A stretch of DNA of 64,000 bases, from assembly GCF_004138125.1 (NCBI RefSeq), contig NZ_RXHS01000008.1:1-64000 (forward strand), given 5' to 3'. Source of the stretch: Seramator thermalis (GTDB taxonomy: Bacteria; Bacteroidota; Bacteroidia; Bacteroidales; Dysgonomonadaceae). A program made the translations under genes and the position numbers. The notes beneath the pieces were generated by a model. The model saw only the letters and a program-made list of their open reading frames with translations. It did not search any database and was not told the DNA's origin. Shown piece by piece: positions 36,901 through 45,282 of this stretch. Each line of letters opens with the position of its first letter. The first letter of the stretch is position 1.

Positions 36901-38334
36901 ATTGAGTGCCGTTTGCCCGCCAAACGACAGGAAAATGCCATCGGGACGCTCCTTTTCGATCACCCGTTCCACAAAAAACGGCGTAACCGGCAAGAAATAT
37001 ACTTTATCGGCAATGCCTTCCGAGGTTTGCACCGTAGCAATATTCGGATTGATAAGAATGGTCTCCACCGATTCTTCCTTCAACGCCTTGAGGGCCTGCG
37101 AACCGGAATAATCGAATTCACCGGCCTCCCCAATTTTGAGAGCACCCGAACCCAGTACGAGTACTTTTTTGATTTGTCCCTTTTCAAAATCCGGAGCCGG
37201 ATGTTTTACCACCAATTTGGCCTCAAGTTCTTCCTCAATCAGACGAGGTATCGAAGGATTTTTTTCGTCCAGTGTCCGCATAAACACGTCGAACAAAAAC
37301 TCGGTATCGGTTGGTCCGGCAGCAGCTTCGGGATGGAACTGCGACGAAAACCAGGGCTTTGTTTTATGGCGAACGCCTTCGTTCGTTCCGTCGTTCATAT
37401 TGACAAAAAGTGGCTCCCAATCGGAAGAAAGTGTCTTGCTATCCACCGCAAAACCATGATTCTGCGAGGTAACAAATGCCCGCTGTGTTCCCATCAATTG
37501 CACAGGCTGATTACTGCTTCTGTGGCCGTATTTCAGTTTGTAAATGCTCGCACCGCTTGCCAGCGAAAGCAATTGATTTCCCATGCAGATACCGAAAATA
37601 GGTTTATCGGCAGCCATTGCTTTGCGAATATTTTCGATGGTCGGTTTGCAATAAGTCGGATCGCCCGGTCCGTTGGATATAAACAAACCGTCGTATTCCA
37701 TCTGAGTGAAATCATAATTCCAGGGAACTCTAACCACCGTCGTATCGCGTTTGAGCAGACAGCGAATAATGTTGTTTTTTACCCCACAATCTACCAAAAC
37801 TACTTTGTGACTGCCATTGCCGTACGTAATCACTTCTTTGCAGGACGCTTTTGCTACCTGATTTTCATCATCGGGATTGACAAACGGAATATCTTCTTCA
37901 TCGGGGAAAACCAGTTTACCGAGCATCGTTCCCTTTTCGCGAACAAGTTTGGTCAACTCGCGCGTATCGATGCCGTAAACGGCAGGAACTTTGTTTTCGA
38001 CAAGCCATTCGTGCAGACTTTTCACCGCATTCCAATGACTGTATTCACACGAAAAATCGGAAACAATAAGGCCGGAAGCCTGTATTTTTTCCGATTCGTA
38101 AAAAGTAGAAATACCGTTTTGGGAAACATCGTCAGGAACGCCGTAATTGCCAATGAGTGGATAGGTAAGCGTCAAAATCTGACCGAGATACGATGGATCG
38201 GAAAGGCTTTCGACGTAGCCCACCATGCCTGTGCTGAAAACAACTTCGCCGGCAACAGGGCGTTCGTAACCAAATGACTTTCCTTTGAAGGTTGTCCCGT
38301 CTTCCAGGACAAGGTGAAAGGGTTTATCGAACAT
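33976..38334 (-). CDS. Carbamoyl-phosphate synthase, small and large subunits fused in one polypeptide (CarA-CarB)
   Basis: Makes carbamoyl phosphate from glutamine, bicarbonate and 2 ATP for pyrimidine and arginine synthesis. The 1452-aa chain begins with a full CarA region (residues 1 to about 375): N-terminal domain and class I glutaminase with catalytic Cys250 in GICMGNQ and His334/Glu336 in SQFHPEAA. After a short linker (FEKGQ) CarB starts at about residue 389 (VLVLGSGALKIGEAGEFDYS). Two ATP-grasp halves follow (the second from VIVLGSGAYRIGSSVEFDW), then a C-terminal MGS-like allosteric domain (LLVKNGYHLYATGGT). There is no stop or start codon at the junction. In most bacteria CarA and CarB are separate; this fusion resembles the eukaryotic CPS arrangement. 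Confidence 0.93.
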   Translation of the reverse strand: MFDKPFHLVLEDGTTFKGKSFGYERPVAGEVVFSTGMVGYVESLSDPSYLGQILTLTYPLIGNYGVPDDVSQNGISTFYESEKIQASGLIVSDFSCEYSHWNAVKSLHEWLVENKVPAVYGIDTRELTKLVREKGTMLGKLVFPDEEDIPFVNPDDENQVAKASCKEVITYGNGSHKVVLVDCGVKNNIIRCLLKRDTTVVRVPWNYDFTQMEYDGLFISNGPGDPTYCKPTIENIRKAMAADKPIFGICMGNQLLSLASGASIYKLKYGHRSSNQPVQLMGTQRAFVTSQNHGFAVDSKTLSSDWEPLFVNMNDGTNEGVRHKTKPWFSSQFHPEAAAGPTDTEFLFDVFMRTLDEKNPSIPRLIEEELEAKLVVKHPAPDFEKGQIKKVLVLGSGALKIGEAGEFDYSGSQALKALKEESVETILINPNIATVQTSEGIADKVYFLPVTPFFVERVIEKERPDGIFLSFGGQTALNCGVALFRNKVLEKYNVRVLGTPVQSIIDTEDREIFNQKLSEIGVKYIKSEAVTNLDDALHAANRLGYPVIVRAAYALGGLGSGFCDNDEELKMLVAKAFNFSPQVLIEKSLKGWKEIEYEVVRDRYDNCITVCNMENFDPLGIHTGESIVVAPSQTLSNSEYFKLRELSIRIIRHIGIIGECNVQYAFDPASEDYRVIEVNARLSRSSALASKATGYPLAFVAAKLGLGYGLPELKNSVTKVTSAFFEPALDYIVCKIPRWDLAKFHGVSRELGSSMKSVGEIMSIGRTFEEVFQKGLRMIQQGMHGFVGNKDLFTDELDKELSAPTDKRVFYLSQALQQDYSVDRLYELTKIDKWFLYKLKYIVEIAREVEQYNTLEEFPTELFREAKLRGFSDHQIEKLIFKKSLSDDTVRNNRIGRGIKPVVKQIDTLSAEYPAQTNYLYLTYNGTANDVRYLGDHRSVIVLGSGAYRIGSSVEFDWCSVNALNTIRKEGYRSVMINYNPETVSTDYDMCDRLYFDELSYERVRDIIELENPKGVIVSVGGQIPNNLAVRLDKAGVNILGTSANSIDNAEDRHRFSAMLDRLGIDQPRWREVTTFDDIREFVDEVGFPLLVRPSYVLSGAAMNVCSNNEELERFLTMAAEVSQEHPVVVSEFIEHAKEIEIDAVAQNGDLVVYAISEHVEFAGVHSGDATIQFPPQKIYIETVRRIKHIARQIAKELQISGPFNIQFLAKDNDIKVIECNLRASRSFPFVSKVLKINFIELATQVMLGLEVKKPEKSAFDLDYVGIKASQFSFNRLQKADPVLGVDMASTGEVGCIGSNFDDALLTAMLSVGYRIPEKNIMVSSGGTKSKVALLDACRLLVKNGYHLYATGGTQKFLADNGVESTYVAWPDDKDADLKVTDMIAQKQFDLIINIPKNLTERELTNGYKIRRGAIDFNIPLITNDRLASAFIKAFCKMKEGDIQIKHWGEYK

Positions 38335-38403
38335 TGTTATATGCTGAAAATGTAAAAATTGTCAACTGATGGAAGGCATTCGTTTATGCCTGATTAATCG
38401 GTA

Positions 38404-38435
38404 CAAAAGTACAAAAAAGGTTTGAGTAAAACAAT
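38404..38435 (-). promoter_or_regulatory. Promoter of the carA-carB fusion gene
   Basis: Minus strand: ATTG (38435-38432), exactly 20 nt, TACTTTTG (38411-38404). A good sigma-ABfr match (TTTG-N19-21-TAnnTTTG) with one mismatch in the -33 element. The leader would be about 65 nt. Confidence 0.6.
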
Positions 38436-38609
38436 CGATAGATGGGTTTTCAAATTGTTATGATTTATTTTTTTGAAAGGCATTTTTTTCTTCATTCTGC
38501 ATATTTTACGATCAATATGATTATATGTTGTCTAATTTTCATCTCTCTATTCTATTCAAGGTGAATGAAAAAAGAGAAAAAATTTATCGAATGAATGACA
38601 ACATTTTAG

Positions 38610-38617
38610 TATCTTTG
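38610..38617 (+). promoter_or_regulatory. -7 element of pgk
   Basis: TATCTTTG fits TAnnTTTG exactly and lies 74 bp before ATG 38692. No convincing -33 element. Confidence 0.5.
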
Positions 38618-38691
38618 TGGCGTAAAATAGGTTTCGTATCGACGTTTGTTTTTAGGCAACAATTTACTCACAAATATAAAACACAAGCATT

Positions 38692-39954
38692 ATGCAAACT
38701 ATGGACTCTTTCAATTTCGCCGGTAAAAAGGCATTTGTTCGTGTGGACTTCAATGTTCCACTGGATGAGAATTTCAACATTACCGACGATACACGTATTC
38801 GCGCAGCGATGCCTACTCTGAAAAAAATTTTGCAGGATGGAGGCAGCGTGATTATAGGTTCTCATCTCGGCCGTCCCAAAGGTCCCACTGCAAAATATTC
38901 ACTTCGACACGTTCTTCCACGTGTCTCCGAATTATTGGGAGTGGATGTGGACTTTGCAAACGATTGCATGAGTGACGAGGCTGCGGCCAAAGCTGCGGCA
39001 CTGAAACCGGGTCAGGCTTTGATGCTCGAAAATCTTCGCTTCTATGCCGAAGAGGAAGGCAAGCCGGTTGGATTGCCCGAAACGGCTACCGAAGAAGAAA
39101 TCGCAGCTGCAAAAAAGGCCGTTAAGGAATCGCAAAAAGAATTTACCCGAAAATTGGCGTCCTATGCCGATGTATATGTGAATGACGCATTCGGAACTGC
39201 TCACCGTGCGCATGCCTCTACGGCGCTCATTGCCGACTATTTCGATGCCGATCATAAACTGTTTGGCTACCTCATGCAAAACGAAATCATGGCTGTCGAA
39301 AAGGTGATGAACGACACTCAACGTCCTTTCACTGCCATCATGGGTGGTTCTAAAGTTTCCTCAAAAATCGACATCATCAAAAAACTGCTCGAAAAAGTGG
39401 ACAATCTCATCCTTGCAGGCGGCATGACCTATACTTTTACAAAAGCCTTTGGCGGAAAAATCGGAAACTCGATTGTGGAAGACGACAAACTCCAGCTTGC
39501 CCTCGAAATCGTGGATCTTGCCAAAGAAAAAGGGGTGAATCTCGTTTTGGCTACCGATGCCAAGATTGCAGACAGCTTCAGCAACGATGCAAAAACAGCT
39601 TTTGCTCCCGTAAACGATATTCCCGACGGTTGGGAAGGATTGGATATCGGTCCCGAATCCGAAAAAATCTTTGCAGAGGTGATCAAAAACTCCAAAACTA
39701 TTCTTTGGAATGGCCCCGTTGGCGTATTCGAATTCGATAATTTCGATCATGGATCGCGTGCCGTTGCCGACGCCATCGTCGAAGCCACTAAAAAAGGTGC
39801 TTATTCGCTGGTAGGTGGTGGCGACTCGGTGGCCTGCATCAACAAATTCGGTCTGGCCGATCAGGTTTCGTATGTATCCACCGGCGGTGGCGCTCTGCTC
39901 GAAATGATCGAAGGGAAAGTGCTTCCTGGCATCAAAGCCATCAGAGGATATTAA
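38692..39954 (+). CDS. pgk: Phosphoglycerate kinase
   Basis: Glycolytic ATP-forming step between 1,3-bisphosphoglycerate and 3-phosphoglycerate. The 420-aa protein has the N-terminal signature [14 protein letters not shown], the substrate-binding [37 protein letters not shown], and the nucleotide-binding [15 protein letters not shown] near the C-terminus. ATG 38692 and ATG 38701 are both possible starts ([13 protein letters not shown]); they differ by three residues. A strong terminator follows. Confidence 0.97.
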   Translation: MQTMDSFNFAGKKAFVRVDFNVPLDENFNITDDTRIRAAMPTLKKILQDGGSVIIGSHLGRPKGPTAKYSLRHVLPRVSELLGVDVDFANDCMSDEAAAKAAALKPGQALMLENLRFYAEEEGKPVGLPETATEEEIAAAKKAVKESQKEFTRKLASYADVYVNDAFGTAHRAHASTALIADYFDADHKLFGYLMQNEIMAVEKVMNDTQRPFTAIMGGSKVSSKIDIIKKLLEKVDNLILAGGMTYTFTKAFGGKIGNSIVEDDKLQLALEIVDLAKEKGVNLVLATDAKIADSFSNDAKTAFAPVNDIPDGWEGLDIGPESEKIFAEVIKNSKTILWNGPVGVFEFDNFDHGSRAVADAIVEATKKGAYSLVGGGDSVACINKFGLADQVSYVSTGGGALLEMIEGKVLPGIKAIRGY

Positions 39955-39976
39955 TCGAAAGTTACACTAAATATCG

Positions 39977-40016
39977 AAAGAGGCTGTCCAATTTTTGGGA
40001 CAGTCTCTTTTCTTTT
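39977..40016 (+). terminator. Intrinsic terminator after pgk
   Basis: AAAGAGGCTGTCC (39977-39989) pairs with GGACAGTCTCTTT (39998-40010) with one G-T wobble and an 8-nt loop, followed by TCTTTTT. The stem is nearly identical to that of the terminator after the M16 peptidase gene. Confidence 0.88.
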
Positions 40017-40372
40017 TCATCGAATTCGAAATAAACTCATCAAAGCCCGATTCCTCTCAATTTCTCAATCCGATATTCGCTATCCTTCTTTCTCTTCACT
40101 CTTTCAATGCACCTTTTATTCATCAAAGGCCAATTAAGTTATCAAATATTATCGAATGAAAACAAGTATTTATTTGTGCCGAATTTTTCCATACACTTTC
40201 CTCCGTACCAACTCCATACCAACGCCGTACCAACTCCATACCAACTCCATGTATCCTCAGATCAAAAAAATATATAAAATAGCTATAAATTATTAACGCA
40301 TTCCTAATATTTATTCTCCTCCATGCTACCTTTCCGTATCGATATCCTAAGCCCAACTTAGCGTGCTGAAAT
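40017..40372. other. Intergenic region between pgk and hydA2
   Basis: No gene can be supported here. It contains an 11-bp tandem repeat (40201-40244), an AT-rich stretch (about 40262-40315), and a small hairpin CTAAG/CTTAG near 40346-40362 that could help end the minus-strand hydrogenase transcript, though no T-run follows it. Confidence 0.4.
40201..40244. repeat. 11-bp tandem repeat, four units
   Basis: Four consecutive units of CTCCRTACCAA: CTCCGTACCAA, CTCCATACCAA, CGCCGTACCAA, CTCCATACCAA, then a decayed fifth (CTCCATGTATC). G and A alternate at the fifth position, suggesting that a 22-bp double unit was duplicated. Confidence 0.85.
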
Positions 40373-42130
40373 TTAATACTCCCTCTCCCTATAGTGGGTG
40401 TGGAGTAAGTGATGCGACTTCTCACCCAGTGGTTTTTTAAAGAAGTCGGCATATATTGTGATAATCTCCGGATTTTCATGCGATTTCCGTATCACTTTAT
40501 GATCGTCTTCATAATAAATAGACGCAGCACGTTTTTCACGCGTTTCCGCATTAGTGGGGATAGGTTGTCCGCCGCCGCCGATACAGCCTCCCGGGCATGC
40601 CATCACTTCAATGAACACGTAGGGCGATGTGCCATTTTTGATCTGTTCCAACAAAATTCCGGCGTTCTTGAGTGTATGCGCGACAGCTACTTTAATGACC
40701 GTTCCGTTCAAATTTACGTCCGCCTCTTTTATTCCCTGAAAACCCCGTACAGATGTGAAATTAACATCATACAGCGTTTTACCGGTATACAACTCATAAG
40801 CTGTTCTGAGTGCCGCCTCCATCACCCCTCCGGTAGCACCAAATATTGCGGCGGCACCGGTTGATTCACCCAGTGGGCTGTCGAACCGTTCTTCCGGGAG
40901 ACCGGAAAAATTTATTCCCGCTTCGCTGAACATACGCGCCAGTTCACGCGTGGTAAGTGAAAAATCCACATCGAAAAAATGCTCCTCATCTTTCAGCTTT
41001 AGTTTCTCTTTCCAATAATGGAATGCCCCATCCATTTCCGGACGTTTTGCCTCGTATTTCTTGGCCGTACAAGGCATGATGGAAACCACCACGATGTTTC
41101 TCGGATCGACGCCCGTTTTTTCGGCATAGTATGTTTTTGCCACCGCACCAAACATCTGCTGCGGTGACTTACAGGTGGACAGGTGCCTCAACAAATCCGG
41201 ATAAAAATCTTCGACAAACTTGATCCATCCCGGCGAACAGGAAGTGATCATCGGTAACTCCCCACCCGTTTTGATGCGGTGAAGCAACTCGTTTCCTTCC
41301 TCGATAATGGTAAGGTCGGCAGCAAAATTAGTATCGAACACTTTCGAGAAGCCAAGCCGGCGTAATCCGGCAACCATTTGACCCGTAACCAGGCTGCCGT
41401 AGGGCATTCCCATAGCCTCTCCTATTCCGACACGCACAGCCGGCGCGGTTTGTACCAGAACAATCTTTCCGGGATCTTGTAAAGCCGACCAGACTTCGCT
41501 TACCGAATTTCTCTCCGTTATAGCTCCTGTGGGACAAACCAGGGCGCATTGCCCACAATTTGAACAGGCCACATGTCCCAGTCCCGAATCGAGGAAGGTG
41601 GAAATTTTGCTTTTTAATCCCCGTCCCGAAAAATCGATCGCCTTTACGCCCTGCATCTGGCTGCAAACGGCAACGCAACGGCCGCACAGGATGCATTTTT
41701 CCGGATCACGCACCAGCGAAAGCGATGTTTCGTCTTTTTTCAATTGCCCTTTCCTGGTGCGAACGAATCGCCTGTCTTTAATTCCTAAGGCATGGGACAG
41801 CTCCTGCAATTCACAGCTTCCGTTGCGGTCACAAATCAGACAATCCTGAGGATGATTGGCCAGCAATAACTCAACATTTACTTTTCTTGCCAGCATCGCC
41901 CGCGGGCTGTTCGTAGAAATCTCCATCCCCTCGGTAACCTGGGTAATACACGAGCGCAATAACGATTTAGCTCCTTTCACTTCCACCACACAAACGCCGC
42001 ACGACGCATTATGCGATACATCTTTCAGGTAACACAACGAAGGGACGTCTATACCCGCAGAACGGCATGCTTCCAAAACGGTTGTTCCTTCAGCTACCTG
42101 AACAGGCCGGTTATTGATGTTAATTTCCAT
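40373..42130 (-). CDS. hydA: [FeFe] hydrogenase catalytic subunit HydA of cluster 2
   Basis: The 585-aa protein has the same domain order as the first HydA: [2Fe-2S] domain (SCGVCVVEVKG, RSCITQV), His/Cys cluster (HPQDCLICDRNGSCEL), two [4Fe-4S] motifs (CILCGRCVAVC; CSNCGQCALVCP), and the H-cluster domain with MPCTAKKYE and MACPGGCIGGGGQP. The first H-cluster motif reads TSCSPGW (Thr296-Trp302) instead of TSCCPGW: the proton-relay Cys is kept and the next residue, a cluster ligand in clostridial CpI, is Ser299. I recall the same Ser in other multimeric HydA/HndD sequences, so it need not inactivate the enzyme. Last gene of the hydC2-hydB2-hydA2 operon, 17 bp after hydB2. Confidence 0.93.
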   Translation of the reverse strand: MEININNRPVQVAEGTTVLEACRSAGIDVPSLCYLKDVSHNASCGVCVVEVKGAKSLLRSCITQVTEGMEISTNSPRAMLARKVNVELLLANHPQDCLICDRNGSCELQELSHALGIKDRRFVRTRKGQLKKDETSLSLVRDPEKCILCGRCVAVCSQMQGVKAIDFSGRGLKSKISTFLDSGLGHVACSNCGQCALVCPTGAITERNSVSEVWSALQDPGKIVLVQTAPAVRVGIGEAMGMPYGSLVTGQMVAGLRRLGFSKVFDTNFAADLTIIEEGNELLHRIKTGGELPMITSCSPGWIKFVEDFYPDLLRHLSTCKSPQQMFGAVAKTYYAEKTGVDPRNIVVVSIMPCTAKKYEAKRPEMDGAFHYWKEKLKLKDEEHFFDVDFSLTTRELARMFSEAGINFSGLPEERFDSPLGESTGAAAIFGATGGVMEAALRTAYELYTGKTLYDVNFTSVRGFQGIKEADVNLNGTVIKVAVAHTLKNAGILLEQIKNGTSPYVFIEVMACPGGCIGGGGQPIPTNAETREKRAASIYYEDDHKVIRKSHENPEIITIYADFFKKPLGEKSHHLLHTHYREREY

Positions 42131-42147
42131 AATACAGCTTTTTCAGA

Positions 42148-45100
42148 TTAATGTTTCACGTCACACCTCAGGCATCTTTCCACCTCATTGCGGGCCTGCT
42201 CGCCCGTAAATCCGAAAGAAATCTCGTTGAAATTATTCACCCGGTCTTTCACCGAAAGTCTTCTCGGAACATTCTTCGAAGCCGGTTTTGGATTTGCGGG
42301 CACAACATTCCGGTAATTAAACGGACGCGAGAGCCGGTAAAACCTGTTTTCACCCGTCAATGCCCTGTCCATCGCTGCAGCCGCTTTCTTCGCCATCCCC
42401 ATCGCCTCTGCCGCCGTCGAGGGGCCGCTTACCGCATCTCCGCCGGCGTAGATTTGCGGGTCGGATGTTTGAAAAGTAAACGGATCTATAACTATTCGCC
42501 CGTCCCGTGTAAGCTCCATATTGTTTTCGACAAGGCACCCGGAATCGACCCGTTCACCAACAGCCAGCACAACAGTATCACACGGAATTTCTTCAAATAC
42601 TCCGGTGGGAACCGGTTTCTTCCTTCCGGAAGAATCGATGCTTCCAGGCAACATCTTCTCTACGCGTAACGCTTTTACTCTGCCCGATTTACCCGTAATA
42701 ATCCCGCTGGGAGAAGCCAGAAAACGATAGTTGATCATTTCTTCTTCCGATTCCGATATCTCCACGGCGTTGGCAGGCATATCCCCTTTTCCCCGCCGGT
42801 AAACGATAGTCACATCCTTTCCCAGTCGCAACAGGCTCCGGGCCGTATCGATGGCCACGTTCCCGCCGCCGACAATAACGACCCGCTCACCCACTTTCGG
42901 TGTTTTACCCAGCGCAATCTCTTTCAAAATTTTTGTTCCTGCAAAAACACCTTTTGCATCTTCTCCCGGAATTTTCAAATCGATATCTTTCCACGCACCT
43001 ATCGCCAGATAAATGGTGTCGAACTCATTTTTCAGCTCGGCCAGGGAAAGATTGTCGCCCAGCCGCTGGTTGAACCTGAACTTCACACCCAGTTTTTTTA
43101 TCAGCCGGACTTCCTTCCTCAACACATCTTTCGGCAAACGATAATTCGGTATACCAAAACGCGCTACTCCCCCGGCTTCGGACAAAGCCTCGTAAACGGT
43201 GATATCATGGCCCAGTCGCACCAGGTAAAAGGCTGCCGTAAGTCCTGCAGGCCCGGCACCTACAATGGCAATCCTTTTTCCGGTAGAAGGAAGTCTCTCT
43301 TTAACCAGTTTATTGTAGATTTCGTTCTCTTTTCCGAGCTGGTACATGGTATCTGCCAGGTATCGGTGGATTTCGCCTTGCGAAACCGGCTGATCCAGCA
43401 TTTCACGACGGCAACGCATTTGGCAATGGAAGTGGCAAATCCTCCCTATCGTTCCCGGCAGGGGATTATCGCGCAGCGTAAGCTCAAAGGCTTCTTCCAC
43501 ACGATCTTCCTTAATCAGCTCGATGTAGCCCGGAATATTCATGTGCAGCGGGCAGCTGTTTTCACACAAAGCCATGAAAAGCGATTCGCACGTCCCTGCA
43601 TGACACCGTTTCTCCCGGATGTGTTGTTCATACTCGTGCCGGAAATATTTTAACGTGGTCAGAATGGGATTAGGGGCGGTCTGCCCAAGAGCGCAAAGCG
43701 ACGAATCTTTGATAACACCGCTGAGCAACTCCAGGACGGCCAAATCGGCGAACGTCCCTTGCCCCTGGGTGATGCGGGTGAGAATAGCCAGTGCCTGTGC
43801 CGTACCTTCACGGCAGGGTGTACATTTCCCGCACGATTCTCCTGCATTGAACTCCAGAAAATAGCGAGCCACGTCCACCATGCAGTTGTCCTGATCCATT
43901 ACCACCATTCCTCCCGAACCCATGATGGCTCCAATGCCTGCCAGCGACTCGTAATCCACCGGGGTTGAAAAAAACTCCAGCGGGATGCAACCGCCGGACG
44001 GCCCACCGGTTTGCACGGCCTTTACCCGTTTGGAAGTTCCCGTACCTTCCCCGATATTGAACACAAATTGTTCCAATTTTGACCCAAGGGGGAGTTCTAC
44101 CAACCCCGTATTTTTCACTTTTCCTACCAACGAAAACACTTTTGTTCCGGGACTTCTTTCCGTCCCCATAGTGGTGAACCACTCGGCACCTTTTTCGATG
44201 ATGACCGGCACGTTGCACCAGGTTTCCACATTGTTGATGTTGGTAGGTTTACCGTACAACCCTTTGTTGGCAGGATAAGGCGGACGCGGAAGCGGCCGAC
44301 CCGCCTTCCCTTCGATAGAAGCAATCAATGCTGTCTCTTCACCGCAAACGAAGGCTCCAGCCCCTTCAACAATATCCATCTTAAAACTAAAGCCGGTACC
44401 CAATATATTTTCACCTAAAAGCCCGAGTTGTTCGACTTGCTCGATAGCCGTCCGAAGCCGCTTTACGGCAAGCGGATACTCTGCCCTCACGTATGCGATG
44501 CCCTCACTCGCTCCCATGGCGTAAGCACCTATCATCATACCTTCGAGCAGCATGTGCGGATCGCTTTCAATCTCATTCCGGTTCATATACGCGCCCGGGT
44601 CGCCTTCATCGGCATTGCAGATAATATATTTCTGCCGGGCATCCTGTTTCTGCATGATTGACCATTTTACTCCCGTAGGGAAACCTGCTCCTCCCCGACC
44701 ACGCAGTTTCGACGCCATGACCTGATCGACCACTTCTGCCGGCTTGTAACCCATAATCGCTTTTACCAGGGCATTATATCCTCCCACAGCAATATAATCA
44801 AGAATGTCTTCGGGGTCGATAAGGCCGGCATGGCGCAACACCACTTTCTTCTGCCCCTTAAAAAAAGGCACTTCATCCCAGTGAGGAATATCTTCGTAAC
44901 CCTTTCCAAATTCCACCTCCGAAGTCAGGAAATCCCATTCATCGATACGGCACAATAGCTTGTTTTTGTACAGTTTGTTTTTCTGCAAGTTATCCATGAT
45001 TCGCTTCACATCCCTCTCATCCACTTTACTGTAGACCAGCATGGGCCTACCCGGCTGATAGAGCATCACCATCGGTTCTTCGGCGCAGAAACCGAAGCAA

Positions 45101-45282
45101 CCGGTCCGCTTGAGTTTACAATCGAGGTTATTCTCCGACAGCTGCTTTTCGAAATGATGATAAACCGCACCGGCTCCGTTACCGATACCGCAGGTCCCCA
45201 TTCCAACCAAAATCATGGGAGTTGCCGGAAGAATCCTTTCCCTGTGCTGCTTTCTTAAAATTTCAATTTCGGACGGTTTCAT
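42148..45282 (-). CDS. Fusion of HydB (NuoF-like) with a GltD/NfnB-like FAD/NAD(P)H oxidoreductase
   Basis: From ATG 45282 the protein is 1044 aa. Part 1 is HydB-like: thioredoxin-like [2Fe-2S] domain (GTCGIGNGAG; RTGCFGFCAEE), NuoF core with GRGGAGFPTGVKW and NADEGDPGAYMNR, and [4Fe-4S] site ESCGKCTPCREG (about residue 482). Where normal HydB has a two-cluster ferredoxin, this protein has a Cys-rich linker (CENSCPLHMNIPGY; ICHFHCQMRC). It continues as a GltD/NfnB-type module with FAD motif AIVGAGPAGLTAAFYL (about 673), NAD(P)H motif VIVGGGNVAIDTARS followed by IVYRRG (about 800-825), and a final ERCLRCD. VYRR after the second Rossmann strand favours NADPH. The start overlaps the hydC2 stop (ATGA). 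Confidence 0.92.
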   Translation of the reverse strand: MKPSEIEILRKQHRERILPATPMILVGMGTCGIGNGAGAVYHHFEKQLSENNLDCKLKRTGCFGFCAEEPMVMLYQPGRPMLVYSKVDERDVKRIMDNLQKNKLYKNKLLCRIDEWDFLTSEVEFGKGYEDIPHWDEVPFFKGQKKVVLRHAGLIDPEDILDYIAVGGYNALVKAIMGYKPAEVVDQVMASKLRGRGGAGFPTGVKWSIMQKQDARQKYIICNADEGDPGAYMNRNEIESDPHMLLEGMMIGAYAMGASEGIAYVRAEYPLAVKRLRTAIEQVEQLGLLGENILGTGFSFKMDIVEGAGAFVCGEETALIASIEGKAGRPLPRPPYPANKGLYGKPTNINNVETWCNVPVIIEKGAEWFTTMGTERSPGTKVFSLVGKVKNTGLVELPLGSKLEQFVFNIGEGTGTSKRVKAVQTGGPSGGCIPLEFFSTPVDYESLAGIGAIMGSGGMVVMDQDNCMVDVARYFLEFNAGESCGKCTPCREGTAQALAILTRITQGQGTFADLAVLELLSGVIKDSSLCALGQTAPNPILTTLKYFRHEYEQHIREKRCHAGTCESLFMALCENSCPLHMNIPGYIELIKEDRVEEAFELTLRDNPLPGTIGRICHFHCQMRCRREMLDQPVSQGEIHRYLADTMYQLGKENEIYNKLVKERLPSTGKRIAIVGAGPAGLTAAFYLVRLGHDITVYEALSEAGGVARFGIPNYRLPKDVLRKEVRLIKKLGVKFRFNQRLGDNLSLAELKNEFDTIYLAIGAWKDIDLKIPGEDAKGVFAGTKILKEIALGKTPKVGERVVIVGGGNVAIDTARSLLRLGKDVTIVYRRGKGDMPANAVEISESEEEMINYRFLASPSGIITGKSGRVKALRVEKMLPGSIDSSGRKKPVPTGVFEEIPCDTVVLAVGERVDSGCLVENNMELTRDGRIVIDPFTFQTSDPQIYAGGDAVSGPSTAAEAMGMAKKAAAAMDRALTGENRFYRLSRPFNYRNVVPANPKPASKNVPRRLSVKDRVNNFNEISFGFTGEQARNEVERCLRCDVKH

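Larger units (their letters stand above)
38335..38691. other. Divergent promoter region carAB / pgk
   Basis: These 357 bases hold the carAB promoter on the minus strand (38404-38435) and the pgk -7 element on the plus strand (38610-38617). No gene is seen. The plus-strand frame from 38525 to 38821 has no support. Confidence 0.6.

Noticed and set aside
34768-38277. Long plus-strand frames (543 and 518 codons) opposite the carA-carB gene
   Set aside because: They are antisense shadows of a strongly conserved gene, a common result of its codon use, and their translations show no family features.
40201-40244. CRISPR array
   Set aside because: Units are only 11 bp and directly adjacent without spacers, and no cas genes are present.
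40339-40372. Terminator after hydA2
   Set aside because: The only hairpin has 5-bp arms and no T-run, so I describe it in the region note but do not call a terminator.
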